From ZC4RG35 sp036375695 (lineage in GTDB: Bacteria; Actinomycetota; Acidimicrobiia; Spongiisociales; ZC4RG35): a stretch of 64,000 nt of DNA. The position numbers were made by a program, and so were the translations under genes. The notes beneath the pieces are model-generated. The model did no database searches. It was not told the origin of the DNA and worked only from the letters and a program-made list of their open reading frames with translations. Positions 1-8,414 of the stretch are shown piece by piece. Each line of letters begins with the position of its first letter. Positions within the stretch are counted from its first letter, which is position 1. The DNA lies in NCBI GenBank assembly GCA_036375695.1, contig DASVBU010000040.1, forward strand, positions 1-64,000, read 5' to 3'.

Positions 1-187
1 CTCACCCCTTTCCCGGCACCTCCTGGTTCCGGGAAGCTTCACATGTCAAATATGGGCCCCTGACTTCGCCCGCCGGGGCTTGGAGGTGGCATTGGTCGGA
101 GACCCCTGCCCCACGGTTGCGACAGCTTCCAGCCTTCAGCAATCTAGACCCCGGGGTTACGCTGAACAAGAGGGAAGGGGACACCAT

Positions 188-229
188 ATGCCGCGTCACG
201 CGCGCAACGACCACGGTACGCTGTCATGA
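188..229 (+). CDS. 13-codon upstream ORF overlapping the next gene
   Basis: An ATG at 188 follows a strong Shine-Dalgarno run (171-180, AGGGAAGGGG) with a 7-base gap. It opens a 13-codon frame whose TGA (227-229) overlaps the ATG of the next gene (226) as ATGA. That downstream ATG has no ribosome site of its own. The simplest reading is a leader peptide that delivers ribosomes by translational coupling. No homology is claimed, and the peptide shows no run of one amino acid that would suggest attenuation. Confidence 0.45.
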   Translation: MPRHARNDHGTLS

Positions 230-852
230 CCGTGGACGTCAGGGCGCTCCAGGAGAAGATCTCGAGACTCGACGGGGTCGAAGCGGCCCGGGTCGTGGCC
301 TCGAACGGTCACGTGGAAGAAGTCCACGTCCTGGCACGCCGCACCAAACCCGCCAAGCAACTGGTCCGGGACGTCCAGTCCCTCGCTCAGGCGGTGTTCT
401 CGATCAATCTCGACCGTCGTGTGGTTTCGGTGGTCCAGCTGTCGGACGCCGACCTGGACCAGGGCCTGCGGCCGGCCCTGGTGGATGTGTCCGAGGTGCT
501 GGAGGGGACGAAGGCGGAGGTCACGGTCACTCTCCGCTGGCAGGACAGCCTCCTCCTTGGCAAGGCGACCGGCGCCGCGGCCAATTCCATTCGCCCGCGT
601 CTCGTCGCCGAGGCCACCATCGGCGCCATCCGCCAGGCCGTCGACCCGTCGGTTGCCTTCGGTGTCGGGTCGGTCGACGTGGTCACCCTGGGCAGCCGTC
701 GCATGGCCATCGCCCAGATCGTGCTCATGACCGAGGCCAGGGAGCGGATGCTCATCGGTGCCGCCTACGTGGATGAGGACGACACCAAGGCGTCGGTCCG
801 GGCCGTGCTCGACGCCCTCAACCGGTTCCTGCCCGACCTCAAGACGGAATGA
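226..852 (+). CDS. conserved hypothetical protein, 208 aa
   Basis: I do not recognise a named family. The N-terminal third (about residues 1-65) has a small alpha/beta pattern around GVEAARVV and VHVLARR. The rest (about 85-208) runs through VAEATIGAI to LIGAAYV and LDALNRFLP. There is no signal peptide or membrane segment, so it is probably cytosolic. The start at 226 is chosen because it overlaps the small upstream ORF. The stop overlaps the next start as ATGA at 849-852, so it is probably co-translated with the gamma-glutamyltransferase gene. Confidence 0.75.
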   Translation: MTVDVRALQEKISRLDGVEAARVVASNGHVEEVHVLARRTKPAKQLVRDVQSLAQAVFSINLDRRVVSVVQLSDADLDQGLRPALVDVSEVLEGTKAEVTVTLRWQDSLLLGKATGAAANSIRPRLVAEATIGAIRQAVDPSVAFGVGSVDVVTLGSRRMAIAQIVLMTEARERMLIGAAYVDEDDTKASVRAVLDALNRFLPDLKTE

Positions 853-2402
853 CCGGGCGAGCGGTCGCATCACCCCACCGTCTCTCAGCCGAGGCCGGTC
901 GCCGGATCCTCGAAGCCGGTGGCAACGCGGTCGACGCCGCCATCGCCATCGTCGCCGCACAGGGCGTGGTGGCCCCGGAGACTTGCGGGCTCGGTGGCGA
1001 CCTCTTCGCCCTGATCCATCGACCGGGCTGGGACAAGCCCCTGGCCCTCAACTCGTCCGGGCGGGCCGGATCCAACGCCGACGGGTCCGAGCTCGCCAAA
1101 CAGGGGCTGCGGGACATCCCCGCGGATCACCCGCTCGTCGTAACCGTCCCCGGATGTGTCGACGGTCTGGTCACCCTAAGTCAGGAGCTCGGGAGTATCC
1201 CGCTGGGCGATGCCCTCGCACCTGCCATCGAGCTCGCCCGCGACGGCTTCCCGGCTTCGACCGAGCAGTCCCGAGCCTTCACCATCCAGGCCGACCGCTA
1301 CCGGGACAATCCTGCCGTCGCTTGCTTCTACCCCGGGGGCCGTCCCGTGGCGCCCGGCGATCACGTCACGCGCCCCGAGCTGGCGGCGACCCTCGAAGCA
1401 CTGGCAGAGACGGGTGAGCGGGACACCTTCTATCTGGGGCCACCCGGCGAGGACATCGTGGAGGCGCTCGGCGGCACGATCACCATGGACGACCTCGCCA
1501 AGACACAGGCCGAGTGGGTCGAGCCCGTGGCCCTGGAGACTTTGGGGCACGTCGCCTGGACGATCCCGCCGAATTCCCAGGGCTATCTCGGCCCGGCGAC
1601 GCTGGCTGTCTTCGAGATGCTCGACCCGCCCGACGATCCCGACGACCCCCGATGGTGGCACCTGCTCATCGAGTCATACCGATGCATCGCCTGGGAGAGG
1701 GACGACGTGGTCACCGACCCCGGCACGGCGCCGCTGACCCCTGGGCTGCTGGTGGACCGGGATCGTCTCCGCCGATGGGCCGAGACGATCGGCGAGCGGG
1801 CCGGCAGCTGGCCCGACACACCGCACCGAACCCATGGGACCGCCTACATGTGCGCCGCCGACACCGACGGGATGGGCGTTTCGATCATCCAATCCAACTA
1901 CTACGGAACCGGTTCACCCTTCGGCGCGGCCCGATCGGGTTTCCTGCTCCACGACCGCGGCCGGGGGTTCACCCTGACTCCCGGGCACCCCAACGAGGTA
2001 CTGCCGGGCAAACGGCCCATGCACACCCTCTCCCCGACACTCTGGACGAGGGGATCCGATCCCGCCTGGCTGATCGGAACCCGGGGCGGCGACATTCAGC
2101 CCCAGCTGGTGGCCCAGCTGGCGGCACGCATCGTCGGGGCCCGGATCGATCCCGCCACCGCCCAGACGATGCCGCGCTGGGCAATGGCCGAGTTCGGGCC
2201 GGGGAGTGGGTCCCGCGTCAGGGTCGAGCCGGACACGCCCACAGCCGTCGTCGAAGACCTGCGGGAACGGGGTCATGAGATCGAAGTCGTCGACGGGCCT
2301 CAGACCGGCTGGGGGCCCATGTCTGTGATCGGGCTGGACGGTGACGTGCGCGTAGCCGCCAACGACCCCAGGGTCGACACCACCGCCGCGTACGTCTTCT
2401 GA
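849..2402 (+). CDS. ggt: gamma-glutamyltransferase family protein
   Basis: This is an Ntn-hydrolase of the gamma-glutamyltranspeptidase family, which cleaves or transfers gamma-glutamyl groups, for example from glutathione-like thiols. The N-terminal SPHRLSAEAGRRILEAGGNA and GLGGDLF segments are typical. The chain is expected to self-cleave before a Thr in the HGTAYM segment (Thr331), followed by the usual ADTDGMGVSIIQS stretch; GTRGGDIQPQL near residue 415 also fits. Length (517 aa) is normal for the single-chain precursor. No signal peptide is visible, so a cytosolic GGT-like hydrolase is likelier than a periplasmic enzyme. It is coupled by ATGA to the upstream unknown gene. Confidence 0.9.
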   Translation: MTGRAVASPHRLSAEAGRRILEAGGNAVDAAIAIVAAQGVVAPETCGLGGDLFALIHRPGWDKPLALNSSGRAGSNADGSELAKQGLRDIPADHPLVVTVPGCVDGLVTLSQELGSIPLGDALAPAIELARDGFPASTEQSRAFTIQADRYRDNPAVACFYPGGRPVAPGDHVTRPELAATLEALAETGERDTFYLGPPGEDIVEALGGTITMDDLAKTQAEWVEPVALETLGHVAWTIPPNSQGYLGPATLAVFEMLDPPDDPDDPRWWHLLIESYRCIAWERDDVVTDPGTAPLTPGLLVDRDRLRRWAETIGERAGSWPDTPHRTHGTAYMCAADTDGMGVSIIQSNYYGTGSPFGAARSGFLLHDRGRGFTLTPGHPNEVLPGKRPMHTLSPTLWTRGSDPAWLIGTRGGDIQPQLVAQLAARIVGARIDPATAQTMPRWAMAEFGPGSGSRVRVEPDTPTAVVEDLRERGHEIEVVDGPQTGWGPMSVIGLDGDVRVAANDPRVDTTAAYVF

Positions 2403-2408
2403 GATCCG

Positions 2409-3425
2409 TCAGCCCGTCAGGTCGCTGAGGACCTGGGCCACCGCATCCGGATCCGTTTGGAGGACCCCGCCGATCGTGTAGAAGCCAACCCGCTGCACCC
2501 GGGCGCCATAGCGCTCCCGGATCGCCTTCCCGACCTGATCTACCGGAGCGACTATCCCCACCTCGGCCACCATCTCATCCGTGATCAGCTCGGCCATGCG
2601 GGCCCACTCGCCGCGGCGTGACATGGCGTGGAGTTGGTCCCCGACGTCCCAGCCGCTGGCGTCGAGCACCGCTCGATACGACGGCGTCGAGGCATAGAAG
2701 GCGATCTGCTGCCGGATCGCCGCCATCGACTGCTCCACCTCCGAGTCGTCGTGACCGGTGGCGACGAAGATCGAGGACGCCCGGATCACGTCGTCCAGCG
2801 ACCGACCGGCCGACTCCGCCCCCGACCGCATCGCGGGGAGGACGACATCGTCCAGGTATCGCACCGTGTGGAACGGGTGGACATGGAAGCCGTCGCACAC
2901 CTCCCCGGCGAGACGACTCAGACCCGGACCGACTCCGGCGATGTAGACGGGAACGTTCGGGGTGGGGATCGGCCCGGGGTCGAAGAAGGGCGTCATCAGG
3001 GTGAACTGATAGAACTCGCCCTCGTACCGGAGCGGGGTCGAGTTCTGCCAGGCGTCCCAAATCGCCCGCAGCGCCAGGATGTAATCCCGCAGCCGCGCGC
3101 CGGGGCGATCCCATACGGTGGAGAAGCGTCGGGTGATGTGGGCCCTGACCTGCGTGCCCAGCCCCAGATGGAAGCGGCCCCCGGTGAGCCGCGCCAGGTC
3201 CCATGAAGTGTGGGCGACGACCATCGGGGACCTGGGGAATGCCACCACGATTGCCGTGCCCAGCTCGAGCTCCGGCTCCTCCATCCCCGCCACGATCAGC
3301 GGGAGGAACGGGTCGAACTGTGTCTCTGCGGTGAAGAACCCGTGGTACCCGAGACGACGGGCCTCCCGAGCCGCCTCGGTCGCCTGCTGTGGCGGTCGCC
3401 CTGCGAAGTAGAAGTCGGCTTTCAC
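2409..3425 (-). CDS. LLM-class F420-dependent oxidoreductase
   Basis: This luciferase-like TIM-barrel oxidoreductase is expected to use coenzyme F420; the substrate is unknown. Family features are the ADFYFAGRPPQQ start, GYHGFFTAET, the LTGGRFHLGLGTQ phosphate-binding segment and YIAGVGPGLSRLAGEVCDGF. I chose the GTG at 3425 (VKADFYF), about 338 aa, because the longer frame to 3485 reads through the tandem GTACC heptads and adds sequence unlike the family. It faces away from the HhH protein gene. A cofC gene at 61318 supports F420 production in this organism. Confidence 0.85.
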   Translation of the reverse strand: MKADFYFAGRPPQQATEAAREARRLGYHGFFTAETQFDPFLPLIVAGMEEPELELGTAIVVAFPRSPMVVAHTSWDLARLTGGRFHLGLGTQVRAHITRRFSTVWDRPGARLRDYILALRAIWDAWQNSTPLRYEGEFYQFTLMTPFFDPGPIPTPNVPVYIAGVGPGLSRLAGEVCDGFHVHPFHTVRYLDDVVLPAMRSGAESAGRSLDDVIRASSIFVATGHDDSEVEQSMAAIRQQIAFYASTPSYRAVLDASGWDVGDQLHAMSRRGEWARMAELITDEMVAEVGIVAPVDQVGKAIRERYGARVQRVGFYTIGGVLQTDPDAVAQVLSDLTG

Positions 3426-3433
3426 GGACTCAA

Positions 3434-3461
3434 GGTACCAAGTACCCCGTACCCCGTACCT
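3434..3461. repeat. tandem 7-base repeat, four units of NGTACCN
   Basis: Four direct heptads follow each other without a gap: GGTACCA, AGTACCC, CGTACCC, CGTACCT. They lie just upstream of the oxidoreductase start. A second array in the opposite sense lies at 3505-3532, so the two could pair as an imperfect inverted repeat. Related arrays occur at 9574 and 42745. Confidence 0.85.
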
Positions 3462-3504
3462 CGACGGACAGGCATTTCCGGGCAAGACGCCACCGCCCGT
3501 TGTC

Positions 3505-3532
3505 GGGGTACGAGGTATGAGGTTCGGGGTAC
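3505..3532. repeat. tandem 7-base repeat, inverted copy
   Basis: Four heptads GGGGTAC, GAGGTAT, GAGGTTC, GGGGTAC read as the reverse complement of the NGTACCN type at 3434-3461. The array sits 11 bases before the ATG of the small HhH protein, so it may lie in its leader or promoter. Confidence 0.8.
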
Positions 3533-3543
3533 CCTTCTTTCAA

Positions 3544-3861
3544 ATGAAGCGCTTGGCCAAGCTGCTCGGGATCCTCGGTGGTATCGCCGCAATCGTCTGG
3601 GCGGTCCGCGATCGTTTCATCTCCGTGGCCATCTCACGCGAGCCAGAGCCGCCTTCGTTCCGAGTGCCTGCCCCCGAAACCGACCCCGCGGTCGACTCCC
3701 TCGACGGAATCGGGCCCGTGTTCGCCAAGAGGCTCGCCGACGCCGGCATCGGAACCGTGTCCCGTCTCGCCCAGGCATCGCCGGATGCCGTGGCCGAAGC
3801 GGCGGGTGTCAGCTCCGCCCGGGCCCGGTCGTGGATCGACCAGGCGTCCGGACGGGTCTGA
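3544..3861 (+). CDS. small membrane protein with helix-hairpin-helix domain
   Basis: A 105-aa protein with one N-terminal membrane helix (about residues 5-23, LLGILGGIAAIVWAV), a short linker, and a C-terminal helix-hairpin-helix unit. That unit runs DGIGPVFAKRLADAGIGTV then SRLAQASPDAVAEAAGV, a pattern seen in DNA-binding or protein-binding HhH folds. I chose the ATG at 3544 rather than 3517 because 3517 lies inside the heptad array. Its TGA directly abuts the TTG start of rlmN, so the two are probably co-transcribed. The function is unknown. Confidence 0.7.
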   Translation: MKRLAKLLGILGGIAAIVWAVRDRFISVAISREPEPPSFRVPAPETDPAVDSLDGIGPVFAKRLADAGIGTVSRLAQASPDAVAEAAGVSSARARSWIDQASGRV

Positions 3862-4899
3862 TTGCCCTATCTCCACGAACCCGAGGCCCTGGCCGACCTG
3901 GTCGGCGACGGTCCGTCGTATCGCGTCGACCAGCTCCGAGGCTGGCTCTACGGCACCCCTGTGCTCGACCCGGCCGAGATGACCAACCTCCCCCGGGAGC
4001 TACGGGAACGTCTCGATCCTCTCTGGCCCTTCGAGATCGAGATGGAGCAGACAGCCGACGGCGGGGCGACCAGGAAGTGGCTGTTCCGTGCCGGCGACGG
4101 TGCCGCGTTCGAGGCCGTGCTCATGGGCTACCCGCGACGCGTCACCCTCTGCATCTCCAGCCAGGCCGGCTGCGCCCTCGGCTGTACCTTCTGCGCCACC
4201 GGGCAGTTCGGGTTCGAGCGGCACCTCCAGGCCGGCGAGATCGTTGCCCAGGTCGCGTATGCCAAGGCGTTCCTCCGCCGCCACGGCCTGCCCAACAGCC
4301 CGAACCGTCTCACCAACGTCGTCTTCATGGGAATGGGCGAGCCGCTCGCCAACTACGACCGCGTTCGGGAGGCGATCCGGCGCATGGTCGAGGTCATGGG
4401 CATGTCGGCACGGTCGATCACCGTCTCCACCGTGGGGATGATCCCCGGCATCCGCCGGCTGACCGAGGAGCCCTGGCCGGTGTCATTGGCGGTCAGCTTG
4501 CACGCAGCCGACGACGAGCTTCGCACCTCGCTGGTGCCCATCAACCGTCGATACCCCATCGAAGACCTGGTCCAGGCGGCCCGGCATTACTACGAGAAGA
4601 AGGGCCGCCGGGTATCGATCGAATGGACGATGATGGACGGGGTCAACGACACCGATGACCAAGCGGTGAAGCTGGCGTCGGTCGCCCGTCGTCTACGTGC
4701 GCATGTCAACCTGATCGCGCTCAATCCAACGCCGCTGAGCGCCGAACGCGCTTCCACCGAGCCCGCGATCGAGCGTTTCGCCAGGCTCCTCGGCGACCTG
4801 GGCGTCAACGTCACGGTGCGTGACACGAGAGGCAAGGACATCGATGCCGCCTGTGGCCAGCTCCGTATTCGGTCTGGACAACGGCGATCCACGAGTTAG
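3862..4899 (+). CDS. rlmN: dual-specificity 23S rRNA/tRNA adenine-C2 methyltransferase RlmN
   Basis: A radical-SAM enzyme that methylates A2503 of 23S rRNA and A37 of some tRNAs. The iron-sulfur motif CxxxCxxC is at Cys104, Cys108, Cys111 (CALGCTFC), followed by ATGQFGFERHL. GMGEPLANYD and the SLHAADDELR region are family hallmarks, and the methyl-carrying C-terminal Cys (about residue 331, in DAACGQL) is present. Length 345 aa is normal. The start is TTG, directly after the stop of the HhH gene. Confidence 0.95.
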   Translation: MPYLHEPEALADLVGDGPSYRVDQLRGWLYGTPVLDPAEMTNLPRELRERLDPLWPFEIEMEQTADGGATRKWLFRAGDGAAFEAVLMGYPRRVTLCISSQAGCALGCTFCATGQFGFERHLQAGEIVAQVAYAKAFLRRHGLPNSPNRLTNVVFMGMGEPLANYDRVREAIRRMVEVMGMSARSITVSTVGMIPGIRRLTEEPWPVSLAVSLHAADDELRTSLVPINRRYPIEDLVQAARHYYEKKGRRVSIEWTMMDGVNDTDDQAVKLASVARRLRAHVNLIALNPTPLSAERASTEPAIERFARLLGDLGVNVTVRDTRGKDIDAACGQLRIRSGQRRSTS

Positions 4900-4946
4900 G
4901 CTCGTTTTTCGCGGAGTGGAGTCCGGGGGCTGAAGGAGTCAGCTTC

Positions 4947-6104
4947 ATGCCCGACCAGCGCATGCCACGGCATCGCATGCAGGGTCGTCGCCGCGTCCGC
5001 GCCGTAGCTGCCGGCGTGACGCTGGCAGTGGTCACCACGGTCTTCTCTCTCGACTACACCGTGCAACGCGGAGACACCCTGTGGCAGATCGCCCACGACA
5101 ACGGTGTCACGGTGGCCGACATGGCCAAGACCAACGGCATCGAGAACCCGGACCTGATCTTCCCCGGCCAGGTCCTGGTCATCCCCGGGAAGGAGACAGC
5201 CAAGGCCACCCCGCCCAAGGAGGTCGTTCACGTCGTACAGGCCGGCGAGACCCTGGCGAAGATCGCATCCAAATACGGCTCCACCGCATCGGCCATCGCC
5301 AAGGCGAACGACATTCGCAACGTCAACCTGATCCGGCCGGGCCAGAAGTTGGTCATCCCGGGAATCGCGGCTTCCGGTGGCACGACCGACTCGGCGGTCC
5401 GCACCGACCGGTATCACGTCGTCAAGTCGGGCGAGACGCTGGCGAGCATCGCCTCCAAGTCGGGTGTGAGCCCGGATCAGATCGCCAGGGCCAACGGCAT
5501 CGTCGACGGGATCATCTACACGGGAACCCGCCTCTTCCTCGACGGCCCGGTCTACAAGTGGAAGGGCGAATCCAAGCGCACCTACACGGTCAAATCGGGT
5601 GACCGGCTCGCTTCGATCGCCGAGGCCCACAAGACGACCGTGGACAGCATCGTCAGGCTCAACAATCTCTCCAACCCGAACCTGATCAAGGTGGGCCAGC
5701 AGTTGATCATCAACACCGCCGGGTGGGTCTGCCCGCTCGATTCCTCCACCTTCTTCAACGACTGGGGATTCCCCCGTGGAGGCGGCAGGTACCACGAGGG
5801 CAACGACATGTTCGCCAAGCGAGGCACACCGGTCCGGGCTCCGGTCTCGGGGACCGTGAAGCAGGTGGTGGGCAAGATCGGGGGCAACCAGGTCAACCTC
5901 CACGGCGACGACGGTGTCATGTACCTGGCGAGCCATCTCGACAAGTTCGGCAAGTCCGGTCGTGTCGCAGCCGGCGACGTCATCGGCTACGTGGGCAACA
6001 CGGGCAACGCCGCAGGAGCGAGCCCGCACCTCCATTTCGGCATGTACATGCATGGCGTGGTGATCAACCCCTATCCCACGCTCCTCGAACACGGCTGCCG
6101 ATAG
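4947..6104 (+). CDS. secreted LysM/M23 peptidoglycan endopeptidase
   Basis: A cell-wall hydrolase with a basic N-terminus and an uncleaved or cleaved export helix (about 20-35). Four LysM modules follow (near 38-82, 90-134, 150-190, 208-252), each with the pattern YxVxxGDTLxxIA and a PGQ or similar turn. A C-terminal M23/LytM domain comes last. Its zinc ligands are visible in YHEGNDMF and SPHLHFGMY, with the HLDKF segment between. The ATG at 4947 has AAGGAG 8 bases upstream. A second M23 protein lies at 37188. Confidence 0.93.
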   Translation: MPDQRMPRHRMQGRRRVRAVAAGVTLAVVTTVFSLDYTVQRGDTLWQIAHDNGVTVADMAKTNGIENPDLIFPGQVLVIPGKETAKATPPKEVVHVVQAGETLAKIASKYGSTASAIAKANDIRNVNLIRPGQKLVIPGIAASGGTTDSAVRTDRYHVVKSGETLASIASKSGVSPDQIARANGIVDGIIYTGTRLFLDGPVYKWKGESKRTYTVKSGDRLASIAEAHKTTVDSIVRLNNLSNPNLIKVGQQLIINTAGWVCPLDSSTFFNDWGFPRGGGRYHEGNDMFAKRGTPVRAPVSGTVKQVVGKIGGNQVNLHGDDGVMYLASHLDKFGKSGRVAAGDVIGYVGNTGNAAGASPHLHFGMYMHGVVINPYPTLLEHGCR

Positions 6105-6122
6105 AGGGCCGGGCGGCCGGGC

Positions 6123-6731
6123 CTACTGCGTCGGGCGGACCAGCCCGAAGCGGTCCCTGGTCGTGACGTAGTCGTTGCCGGCAAGCCGGCCCACCGCGGC
6201 CAGAGCGTCATGGTCGACCCGCGTCCCGTCGAGGACGTCGATCCTGACGTGGATCGCCACCACCTCTCCGAACACCACCCGGGTTCCCGTGTCCCCGCCC
6301 AGATCCAGGGCGTCGACCACCCGGCACTCCAGGTTGGCCGGAGCTTCGTCCACCATCGGCGCCGAAGTGACGTCCCCGTACCAGGTGGTCAACCCGCACA
6401 TCTCGAACTCGTCGACCCCGGCCGGGTAGCTGTGAGACGTGGCATTCATGGCCTCGGCGACGTCCTCTGAGACGATGTTCACCGAGAACTCGCCCGAAGC
6501 CTCGGCGTAGGCGGCGGAGTCCTTCAACTCCCCCGCCCGACGACCCGAGGCGAACATCACTGCGGGCGGACGGCTCGAAACCATGTTGAAGAAGGAGTAG
6601 GGCGCGAGGTTGTTGGTCCCGTCCGGTCTTCGGGTCCCGATCCAGCCGATCGGACGAGGCACGATCAGCCCCGACAGGAGCTTGTAGACGTCCCGTTCCT
6701 CGAGACGGGACGGCCGGAACTCCTGCTTCAC
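6123..6731 (-). CDS. flavin reductase family (FMN-binding split-barrel) protein
   Basis: A flavoredoxin-like protein that binds FMN through a split barrel. LIVPRPIGWIGTRRPDG and LAPYSFFNMVSSRPP are family signatures, with FSVNIVSED further on. The GTG at 6731 is preferred over the longer frame to 6746: it overlaps the stop of the DUF885 gene as GTGA and has GGAAGGTG just upstream. It probably shares a transcript with that gene. Whether it is a reductase of free flavin or a partner of a monooxygenase cannot be told. Confidence 0.85.
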   Translation of the reverse strand: MKQEFRPSRLEERDVYKLLSGLIVPRPIGWIGTRRPDGTNNLAPYSFFNMVSSRPPAVMFASGRRAGELKDSAAYAEASGEFSVNIVSEDVAEAMNATSHSYPAGVDEFEMCGLTTWYGDVTSAPMVDEAPANLECRVVDALDLGGDTGTRVVFGEVVAIHVRIDVLDGTRVDHDALAAVGRLAGNDYVTTRDRFGLVRPTQ

Positions 6732-8374
6732 GACATCACCTTCCACAGATGGTCGATGCGGATCGCACCTGCCCGCAGCATCCGGGTGTGGAAGGTCTTG
6801 AGGTCGAATTCCGGGTCCGATTGAGCCGCCGAACGGATGCGGAGGATCTCCCGCTCACCCACCTTGTAGGAGATCGCCTGGGCGGGCCAGCCCAGATACC
6901 GCTTCACCTCCGACTCGGCGACATCGGGAGCCTGGAGACCGATGTGGGTCATGTAGTCGACGGCCCGCTCGTACGACCACGGTTCCCCGGCGTGGAGCGG
7001 GGCATGGTCCGGGATGCGGTAGCCCAGGTGGTTGCCGATGTCCACCACGACGCGGGTGGCACGGAAGAGCTGACTGGCGAGAAGACCGAGCCGGTACTCG
7101 GGCATCTCGAAGTACCCCAGCTCGTCCATGAGGCGCTCGGCGTAGAGAGCCCACCCTTCGCCTGCGCCGGAGTACCAGACGTACATCCGCTGGAACCGGG
7201 AGAGGCGCTCCCGCTCCGCCAGGGCGTAACAGACCTGCAGATGGTGCCCGGGGAAGCCCTCGTGGTAGGCGGTGGACACCTCCTGCCAGTAGGGCAGGCT
7301 GGCTCTCGCCCCGGGGACGTACCAGATGGACCCGGCACGCTGCCAGTCCTCCGACGGACCGACGTACGACGCCCCGAGTGGCCCGCCGGGAGGGGCGATG
7401 CTCACGGTGATGCGCTTCATGTCCGGCGTCAGGTCGAAGTGGGTCCCGTCCAACTGCGAGATCGCCTGGTGCTGGATGGCGGTGACGAAGGAGACGAACT
7501 CGTCGCGGGTGCCGGCGCAGCGGGCGGGGTCGTTCTCGAGCATGTCGATCACCTCGGGCAAGCTCTTCCCCGGATCGACCTCGGCAGCGGTCTTCACCAT
7601 CTCCTCCCGAAGACGGTGCACCTCGTCCCAACCCCAGGCGTAGGTCTCCTCGAGATCGAGGTCCGCCCCGATGAACCGCTCCACCCCCATGCGGTAGCGC
7701 TCCGCGCCCAAACCGTCGGCCTCCGCCGCCATCGGGAGCAGCGAGTCGCGGAGGAAGCCGGCGAACTCGCCGCACGCAGCCCGGACCGCCTGCACCGCCG
7801 CGGTCAGTTGGACGGTGTCCCTTCCGGCCCGCTCGGCCTCATGGAGCAAGCCGAGGAATCTCGATTCGTCACCGGCCGCCTCGCTCGCCTGATCCATGAC
7901 CGACTCGACCTGTCGACGGGCGGCGACCTCCCCCCTGGACAGACCCACACGCAGCGAGTCCTGGTAGCCCTGGAGCATGACCGGGAAGCCTTCGAGCCGT
8001 GAGGCGATGTCGCTCCACCCTTGGTCGCTGTTCTTGTCCATGACGTCGAACACGTCGCACATCCACTGGAAAGGGGAGTCGATGTGGTTCAGGTCCCACG
8101 ACCACTTGCCGGCCTCGTGCTCGGCCAACCGGGTGTCCAACCACCCCGTCACCACCTCGGTTGCGAAACGCTGGATCGGGTCCTCGTGCCCCAGATGTTC
8201 TCCCAGCTCTCCTCGAGTGGAGCGGAACAGCTCCGTGCGGGCCACCTCACCATCGGGCGAGTAGTCGGTGGTGAGATGCTCCCGCCCGGCGACGCCGTGG
8301 ATGGTGGCGAAGATCGGGTCGAGGTCGGCGTATGCCTCGGTGAGGCGGTCGGATATCTCGAACGGTGAAGGCAT
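6728..8374 (-). CDS. DUF885 family metallopeptidase-like protein
   Basis: A 548-aa member of the DUF885 family, related to zinc peptidases. The metal-binding motif HEGFPGHH is at residues 371-378, close to an HExxxxHH arrangement, with a second cluster near GAGEGWALYAE. SYKVGEREILRIR near the C-terminus is also typical. No signal peptide is seen, so it is probably cytosolic. The first gene of a two-gene unit with the flavin reductase. The start is 40 bases from the divergent phosphotransferase gene, so both promoters share a very short space. Confidence 0.88.
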   Translation of the reverse strand: MPSPFEISDRLTEAYADLDPIFATIHGVAGREHLTTDYSPDGEVARTELFRSTRGELGEHLGHEDPIQRFATEVVTGWLDTRLAEHEAGKWSWDLNHIDSPFQWMCDVFDVMDKNSDQGWSDIASRLEGFPVMLQGYQDSLRVGLSRGEVAARRQVESVMDQASEAAGDESRFLGLLHEAERAGRDTVQLTAAVQAVRAACGEFAGFLRDSLLPMAAEADGLGAERYRMGVERFIGADLDLEETYAWGWDEVHRLREEMVKTAAEVDPGKSLPEVIDMLENDPARCAGTRDEFVSFVTAIQHQAISQLDGTHFDLTPDMKRITVSIAPPGGPLGASYVGPSEDWQRAGSIWYVPGARASLPYWQEVSTAYHEGFPGHHLQVCYALAERERLSRFQRMYVWYSGAGEGWALYAERLMDELGYFEMPEYRLGLLASQLFRATRVVVDIGNHLGYRIPDHAPLHAGEPWSYERAVDYMTHIGLQAPDVAESEVKRYLGWPAQAISYKVGEREILRIRSAAQSDPEFDLKTFHTRMLRAGAIRIDHLWKVMS

Positions 8375-8414
8375 GATCAGGCCACGGTAACCGGCCCGTT
8401 AGATTCCCGTTCCG

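Noticed and set aside
3434..3532. CRISPR array
   Set aside because: The repeats are 7 bases and directly adjacent, with no spacers and no cas genes.
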